Assembly (NCBI GenBank): GCA_041748075.1
Contig: JBGTDX010000080.1
Coordinates: forward strand, 1 to 18,194
Source of the DNA: JBGSYJ01 sp041748075
Lineage (GTDB): Bacteria > Acidobacteriota > Thermoanaerobaculia > Gp7-AA8
DNA length: 18,194 nucleotides
Direction: 5' to 3'
Shown: positions 14,059 to 18,194 of the stretch, in pieces
How positions within the stretch are numbered: position 1 is the stretch's first letter
How the letters are laid out: every line of letters starts with the position of its first letter
Made by a program: the position numbers and the translations under genes
The notes under the pieces: generated by a model
Databases searched by the model: none
Told to the model about the DNA's origin: nothing
Seen by the model: only the letters and a program-made list of their open reading frames with translations

Positions 14059-14752
14059 GAGCGGACTCCTGTTTTTTCATTTCTTTCTCGTCCGCTGCGC
14101 GCTTCTCAATTTGCGTCTGCACCAGTTCCTCGTCTGACGATTCGAGCTCCCGCTTGCCGATGACGATGGCCCCGATCATCGCGACGAGAAGGAACAGCGA
14201 AGCCACCTCGAAAGGCACCAGGTAGTCGCGGTAGAGGGTCATTCCGACGGCTTCCGAGTTGCCGATCGTGCGGACACCCATGACGAGCGGCGGCTTTCCG
14301 GTCCGCTCGTCGACCGGCCTGGTCTTCGAACGCACCAGGACTCGCGCCTGCTGAAGCTCCTTCGGATCGCCAACCGGCTCGTGGTACACCCCGGTCCGGA
14401 CGACCGTTCCGAAGAGCAACAGGAGCCCGAATCCCACCGCGATCGCCCCCTTCCAGTACGGGGAGAGCATCTTCTGCTCGGGCAGGTCCCGCACGTTGAT
14501 CAGCATCACGACGAAGAGGAAGAGCACCATGATGCCGCCGGCATAGACGAGGATCTGAACCGCACCTACGAACTCGGCGTGCAGCAGGAAGAACAGAACA
14601 GCCACGCAGAGAAACGTGAGCAGCAGGAAGAGCGCGGAGTGTACGGGGTTGCGCATGGCAACGACCAGGACCGCCGATGCCACTGCCACTGTGCCAACCA
14701 CGAAGAATATGAGAAACGGGGTGTGCGAGAGCGCCTGCTGCAGCCCTTCCAT
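14051..14752 (-). CDS. nuoJ: NADH-quinone oxidoreductase subunit J
   Basis: A 233-residue membrane subunit with five helices. The family core HAEFVGAVQILVYAGGIMVL followed by FLFVVMLINVRD is present, including the helix-3 region whose pi-bulge is known to move during turnover. A polar loop of about 60 residues separates helices 4 and 5, longer than in E. coli NuoJ. A charged, Lys/Glu-rich tail ends the protein. The ATG shares one base with the nuoI stop (TGATG), with GGGAGG 8 nt upstream. Confidence 0.95.
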   Translation of the reverse strand: MEGLQQALSHTPFLIFFVVGTVAVASAVLVVAMRNPVHSALFLLLTFLCVAVLFFLLHAEFVGAVQILVYAGGIMVLFLFVVMLINVRDLPEQKMLSPYWKGAIAVGFGLLLLFGTVVRTGVYHEPVGDPKELQQARVLVRSKTRPVDERTGKPPLVMGVRTIGNSEAVGMTLYRDYLVPFEVASLFLLVAMIGAIVIGKRELESSDEELVQTQIEKRAADEKEMKKQESARA

Positions 14753-15276
14753 CAGTCGGACCTCCCGGGAAGCGCCTTCACGTCGTCGCCCGCCTCGGCC
14801 TCGTCCAGTTCCTTGTAGCGCGGACGATCATCCCAGTACTCGAGCTCCTGCATGTTGAAGTACAGATCGTTGCGGTCGTACGCGGCCAGCTCATAGGTTT
14901 TGGTCGTGAGCCAGATCGATTTCGGTTTGGTGGGGCAGGCTTCTTCACACAGCGAACAGAACATGCAGCGCTTGACGTCGATGTCGTACCGGTCGAGCAC
15001 CTTGATCTTCTTGTTTTTGCCGTCGATCTCGCGCGTTTCATCGTGAACATCGATGTAGATGATGTCGATCGGGCAGGCCACCGCACAGAGCTTGCACGCG
15101 ATGCAGCGCTCATAGGAGAAGCGGAACATGCCGCGGAAGCGATCCGCCGGCTCGATACGCTCCTCCGGATAGCGGATCGTCACCTTCGGCTTCAGAAATG
15201 CGCGGAACGTCGTCTTCATCCCCTCGAGCAGGTCGAGCAGAAGAATCTTGTCGGTCCACTTCGATAGCTGGCTCAT
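14752..15276 (-). CDS. nuoI: NADH-quinone oxidoreductase subunit I (two 4Fe-4S clusters)
   Basis: A 174-residue ferredoxin-like subunit that passes electrons along clusters N6a and N6b to N2. Both motifs are intact: C58-IA-C61-KL-C64-AVA-C68-P and C104-MF-C107-SL-C110-EEA-C114-P. The N-terminal helix (LLLDLLEGMKTTFRAFLKPK) and the basic RYPEER segment anchor it to the membrane arm. The ATG follows the nuoH TAA immediately, with GGAG just upstream. The C-terminus is acidic and slightly extended. Confidence 0.97.
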   Translation of the reverse strand: MSQLSKWTDKILLLDLLEGMKTTFRAFLKPKVTIRYPEERIEPADRFRGMFRFSYERCIACKLCAVACPIDIIYIDVHDETREIDGKNKKIKVLDRYDIDVKRCMFCSLCEEACPTKPKSIWLTTKTYELAAYDRNDLYFNMQELEYWDDRPRYKELDEAEAGDDVKALPGRSD

Positions 15277-16353
15277 TTAACTCCTGATGGATTGCCACGC
15301 CAGGATCAGAATGCCGGTCACAATGATGTTGGCCAGCGCAAGAGGAATCAGCCACTTCCACCCCAGATCCATGAGCTGGTCGAAGCGGAAGCGCGGGAAC
15401 GTTCCACGGAACCAGACGAATAGAACCATGAAGAACATCACCTTCGCCGCAAAGATCAGCATGCCCAGAAGGGCGCCCGCGAAGCCCCAGCCAACCAGCA
15501 CTTCTGTGGTCAGCCCGATGTTGAACATCGCGATCGTCCAGCCGCCGAAAAAGAGCACGACGATCAGACAGGAGCTCACGAGCATTGCTGCATATTCAGC
15601 AAGGAAGAAGAAAGCGAACTTCATCCCTGAATACTCAGTATGAAATCCGGCGACCAGCTCCGATTCTGCCTCCGGGAGATCGAACGGAGAACGGTTCACC
15701 TCCGCCGTCATCGCGACGAGAAAGATGAAGCAGCCGACGATCTGGGGTATGAAGTTCCAAGCGTACTGCTCCTGATACTGAACGATCTTGACCAGATCGA
15801 GCGTCCCTGTGAGCATCAGCACGCCGACGATCGACAATGCGAACGGCACTTCGTACGACACCACCTGTGCCGCGGAGCGAAGCGCACCGATGAGCGAGAA
15901 CTTGTTGTTCGAAGCCCACCCGCCGAGGATGATTCCGTAGACGCCGGTCGAAGTGATCGCAAGGATCAGCAGAAGACCGACGTTGACCTGCGTCACTGCG
16001 AACGTCGGAGGCGGACCGAACGGAATGAGTGCGAAGACGACGAATGCCGGGATGAGCGGAAGCATCGGCCCGAGGAAATAGGCGACCTTCTCGGCGTTCG
16101 CCGGAACGATGTCTTCCTTGAGCATCAGCTTGACCGGATCGGCCACGATCTGGAACAGACCCTGAGGCCCGACACGGTTGGGACCGAGCCGTACCTGAAT
16201 GAAGGCCAGAACCCTTCGCTCGATGTACGTCATCGCAGCGACGATTCCCTGCACGATCCCGAACGCGATCATGAACTTGATCGTCGGCCAGACGAGGTAT
16301 CTCATCAAAGGCTCGGGGATCTCGAGGGCCATCAGCGTGATCGTCATTGTCAT
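15277..16353 (-). CDS. nuoH: NADH-quinone oxidoreductase subunit H
   Basis: A 358-residue, eight-helix subunit forming the quinone chamber. Diagnostic motifs: YIERRVLAFIQVRLGPNRVG, PQGLFQIVADPVKLMLKED, the Glu-rich loop EVNRSPFDLPEAESELVAGF followed by HTEYSGMKFAFFFLAEYAAM, and VWFRGTFPRFRFDQLMDLGW. The start is uncertain: ATG at 16353 overlaps the upstream insert's stop (ATGA), and another ATG at 16332 gives MALEIPEP. Neither has a Shine-Dalgarno sequence, because the heptanucleotide array lies directly upstream. Translation may depend on coupling to the four-helix-bundle gene. Confidence 0.96.
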   Translation of the reverse strand: MTMTITLMALEIPEPLMRYLVWPTIKFMIAFGIVQGIVAAMTYIERRVLAFIQVRLGPNRVGPQGLFQIVADPVKLMLKEDIVPANAEKVAYFLGPMLPLIPAFVVFALIPFGPPPTFAVTQVNVGLLLILAITSTGVYGIILGGWASNNKFSLIGALRSAAQVVSYEVPFALSIVGVLMLTGTLDLVKIVQYQEQYAWNFIPQIVGCFIFLVAMTAEVNRSPFDLPEAESELVAGFHTEYSGMKFAFFFLAEYAAMLVSSCLIVVLFFGGWTIAMFNIGLTTEVLVGWGFAGALLGMLIFAAKVMFFMVLFVWFRGTFPRFRFDQLMDLGWKWLIPLALANIIVTGILILAWQSIRS

Positions 16354-16793
16354 TTGAAGTTCTGAGTTCTGAGTTCTGAGTTCTGAGGGGCACGGCTTCG
16401 GCGCGAGACTGAACTTGACCTTTCGTTAATACCCGGCTTTGAGATCACTTCGATGAGCGCCCCTAAAGGACGACGGACGTCGGCGATCAAAGCTTCCACT
16501 TTGCTTAGATCTTCTTGACTGAGATAACCGAGCCGCTCCGCCACGGTGAGCAATGTGTCGAGTTCTGCCAGACTTCCCTTGGCGACGGACAGATGTTGTG
16601 CAAACTCTTTTCTGTGGTTCCGGGCCTGGCCCTCGGCGACATTGGCTGAAACCGAAACTACGGCCCTCCGAACTTGCTGCGTCAGGGCAAAGTTCTCCTC
16701 TTGGGGAAAGCGTCTGATCAGCGCGTATACAGCCGGCACCAGATCAATCGCCTTCTGCCAGACAATCAGGTCGCGGTAACTGGATTTCGCCAT
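16350..16793 (-). CDS. Four-helix-bundle protein, 23S rRNA intervening-sequence protein family
   Basis: A 147-residue soluble protein. Family hallmarks are clear: SYRDLIVWQKAIDLVPAVYA at the start, then RRFPQEENFALTQQVRRAVV, SVSANVAEGQARNHRKEFAQ and HLSVAKGSLAELDTLLTVAE, followed by LGYL and a last helix to about residue 118. Members are found in spirochaete 23S rRNA intervening sequences and relate to the avd accessory protein of diversity-generating retroelements; they bind nucleic acid through a basic pentameric bundle. ATG at 16793 is preferred over a GTG at 16805 in the repeat. The tail after residue 120 (ERSSSVSRRSRAPQNSEL...) is outside the domain and repeat-encoded at its end. It has nothing to do with Complex I and interrupts nuoD-nuoH between inverted 7-mer arrays. 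Confidence 0.93.
   Translation of the reverse strand: MAKSSYRDLIVWQKAIDLVPAVYALIRRFPQEENFALTQQVRRAVVSVSANVAEGQARNHRKEFAQHLSVAKGSLAELDTLLTVAERLGYLSQEDLSKVEALIADVRRPLGALIEVISKPGINERSSSVSRRSRAPQNSELRTQNFK
16360..16387. repeat. Left heptanucleotide array of the nuoD-nuoH insert
   Basis: Four perfect copies of TTCTGAG. On the minus strand they encode the last residues (NSELRTQN) of the four-helix-bundle protein and end 7 nt before the nuoH start. The array is complementary to the CTCAGAA/CTCACAA array at 16801-16868. Confidence 0.9.
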
Positions 16794-16800
16794 CGTTCTT

Positions 16801-16868
16801 CTCACAACTCACAACTCAGAACTATCTCGCCCGTTCCACTCACAACTCAGAACTCACAACTCAGAACT
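16801..16868. repeat. Right heptanucleotide array of the nuoD-nuoH insert
   Basis: Three 7-mers (CTCACAA, CTCACAA, CTCAGAA; 16801-16821), a 17-nt spacer, then four (CTCACAA, CTCAGAA, CTCACAA, CTCAGAA; 16839-16866). They are inverted relative to 16360-16387, and the same two-word mix is found at 5973-6000. The array ends 8 nt before the nuoD stop codon. Confidence 0.9.
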
Positions 16869-16874
16869 CGCTAA

Positions 16875-17990
16875 TCAACGGTCCACCTCACCGAGCACAA
16901 TATCGATCGTCCCGATGAGTGCCACGAGGTCCGAAATGAAATGTCCCTCCGCCATCGCGGGCAGCGCCTGGAGATTGACGAATGACGGCGGGCGGACGCG
17001 GCAGCGGTACGCGCTGGTCGTCTTGCCGTCGGCGATGATGTAGTAGCCGAGCTCACCCTTCGGCGATTCTACCGAGTGATACACCTCGCCTTCCGGCGGA
17101 CGGATCACGCGCGACATCTTCGCCTTGATCTCGCCTTCCGGCGTCTCTTTCAGCATAGGAATGCACTGGTCGAGGATTCGCCTCGACTGCCGCATCTCTT
17201 CCATACGAATGAGATAGCGGTCGTATGTATCGCCGTTCCTGCCAAGCGGCACTTCGAAGTCGAGCTCCGCGTAACACTCGTACGGCATCACCTTGCGCAG
17301 ATCCCAGTCGACCCCGGAGCCTCGCAGCGGGGGACCGGTGATGCCCCAGTCGATGGCGTCTTCAGGCGAGAGGATCCCGATACCTACGGTGCGCCGCTTC
17401 CAGATACGGTTGTTGGTCAGGAGCGACTCGTACTCGTCGATCGCGGCCTCGAACGTCCCGGTGAACTCCGCGACACGATCGGTCCATCCAGGCGTGACGT
17501 CGTCGGGCATTCCGCCGATCCGCATGCAGTTGAGCGTGAGCCTCGCGCCGCAGTACTCCTCGAAGAGATCGAGCACCACTTCCCTCTCGCGGAAGCAGTA
17601 GAAGAACGGCGTCATCGCTCCTATGTCGATTGCGTGCGTTGCGAGCCAGAGCAGGTGTGACGAGATCCGCTGAAGCTCCGAGAGCATCACGCGCATGATC
17701 TGGACGCGCTTCGGAATCATGTGCGCCACGCCCAGGAGCTTTTCGACCGCCTCGACGAACCCGAGGTTGTTGGTGGCTGCCGCGACGTAGTCCATCCGGT
17801 CGGTGTGCGGGATGCACTGGGGATAGTCCATGTTCTCGAAGAGCTTCTCGGTGCCGCGATGCAGATACCCGATCACAGGTTTGGCAGCAACGATCCGCTC
17901 GCCATCCACCTGAAGGATCACCTGCAGCACTCCGTGTGTCGACGGATGCTGAGGTCCGAAGCTGATCTGCATCTCGCGAAGATTCAGCAT
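16875..17990 (-). CDS. nuoD: NADH-quinone oxidoreductase subunit D
   Basis: A 371-residue, 49-kDa-type peripheral subunit lining the quinone-binding site. ATG at 17990 (MLNLREMQISFGPQHPSTHG) is preferred, with GGAG about 6 nt upstream; a GTG at 18062 would add 24 unconserved residues. His19 in GPQHPSTHG and Tyr68 in HTDRMDYVAAATNN match the quinone-headgroup pair (His38 and Tyr87 in Thermus, same spacing of 49). Also seen: GYLHRGTEKLFENMDYPQ, FEEYCGARLTLNCMRIGGMP, and the C-terminal LVALIGTIDIVLGEVDR. It is a separate gene, not fused to nuoC, and no nuoC is in the 204 nt upstream. Confidence 0.97.
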   Translation of the reverse strand: MLNLREMQISFGPQHPSTHGVLQVILQVDGERIVAAKPVIGYLHRGTEKLFENMDYPQCIPHTDRMDYVAAATNNLGFVEAVEKLLGVAHMIPKRVQIMRVMLSELQRISSHLLWLATHAIDIGAMTPFFYCFREREVVLDLFEEYCGARLTLNCMRIGGMPDDVTPGWTDRVAEFTGTFEAAIDEYESLLTNNRIWKRRTVGIGILSPEDAIDWGITGPPLRGSGVDWDLRKVMPYECYAELDFEVPLGRNGDTYDRYLIRMEEMRQSRRILDQCIPMLKETPEGEIKAKMSRVIRPPEGEVYHSVESPKGELGYYIIADGKTTSAYRCRVRPPSFVNLQALPAMAEGHFISDLVALIGTIDIVLGEVDR

Positions 17991-18088
17991 TGGGACTCCG
18001 AATTGCGGGTGAACGTCATCGAGAGCGCTGGTGTCATCCGGAGCTCGCAAAATGGCGAACACCAGTCAGGCGAGGATGAACGCGCTGC

Positions 18089-18178
18089 GGCGCGCGCAGG
18101 CGCGCCATCCAGCTTAGCCCCGGGCTTCGCCCGGGGAACGTAAAACGCACTTCCATATGCGGCCGCGAAGGCGGTCGC
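18089..18178. repeat. Cluster of three hairpins upstream of nuoD
   Basis: Three palindromes stand in a row: GGCGCGC/GCGCGCC (18089-18106, 4-nt loop), CCCCGGGC/GCCCCGGGG-type arms (18118-18136, perfect 8-bp stem, 3-nt loop), and GCGGCCGC/GCGGTCGC (18159-18178, one G-T wobble). None has a T-run. The gap 17991-18194 contains no gene; the hairpins look like REP-type intergenic elements separating nuoD from whatever precedes it. Confidence 0.7.
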
Positions 18179-18194
18179 TACAGGAACTCTGGAG

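Noticed and set aside
16350..16870. Possible diversity-generating retroelement, because the four-helix-bundle family includes avd
   Set aside because: No reverse transcriptase, template repeat or variable repeat is present nearby; the interruption is of plain nuo genes.

Overview
The window is a GC-rich bacterial chromosome segment dominated by one long minus-strand bioenergetic operon: nuoD, a foreign insert, then nuoH-I-J-K-L-M-N, and, continuing downstream, two ATP-synthase accessory genes (atpZ-like and atpI) and the F0 subunits atpB and atpE. The gene order (no nuoG between nuoD and nuoH, nuo running into atp, no atpF or F1 genes following atpE), the FG-GAP lipoprotein and the dense palindromic repeats would fit an uncultured Acidobacteriota-like or similar environmental lineage. 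That assignment is inference; no rRNA or marker gene is present to prove it.

Layout. Positions 1-739 are a repeat island: a perfect 99-bp inverted repeat (1-99 and 641-739), a decayed DUF559 (Vsr-like) endonuclease gene bounded by an 18-bp perfect inverted repeat (89-106 and 442-459), and a composite palindrome centred near 550 built of 7-nt units. Positions 688-3334 (minus) hold an FG-GAP/VCBS lipoprotein gene preceded by a Wzm-type ABC-2 polysaccharide export permease. A 47-bp divergent promoter region separates these from a plus-strand overlapping trio (3382-5664): XRE regulator, TPR protein and a secreted protein of unknown function. A strong hairpin terminator (5690-5714) follows, then a previously uncalled 57-codon membrane protein gene on the minus strand (5740-5913). 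Positions 5914-6352 carry no protein gene but hold 7-nt repeats and the atpE terminator. Positions 6353-17990 are the atp/nuo operon, and 17991-18194 is a cluster of three hairpins upstream of nuoD with no nuoC in view.

Functionally, the Nuo proteins form the quinone-binding and membrane proton-pumping parts of respiratory Complex I, which builds the ion gradient that the F-type ATP synthase (a and c subunits here) uses. Subunits NuoA, B, C, E, F, G and AtpF, H, A, G, D, C must be encoded elsewhere.

The most unusual signal is a set of inverted arrays of heptanucleotide repeats that use different 7-nt words (GAATGTT, TTCTGAG/TTGTGAG, GATGAAA/G) but the same architecture: tandem 7-mers on one side, their reverse complement on the other. 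They occur at four places, all in gaps or gene ends. One pair encloses a four-helix-bundle gene of the 23S rRNA intervening-sequence protein family wedged between nuoD and nuoH. That recreates, inside a protein-coding operon, the stem-enclosed layout known for rRNA intervening sequences. A second palindrome family (arms CCCCTCTCCC/GGGAGAGGGG) flanks the nuclease remnant, and one copy has been absorbed into the end of nuoM, where it supplies the C-terminal tail and the probable ribosome binding site of nuoN.
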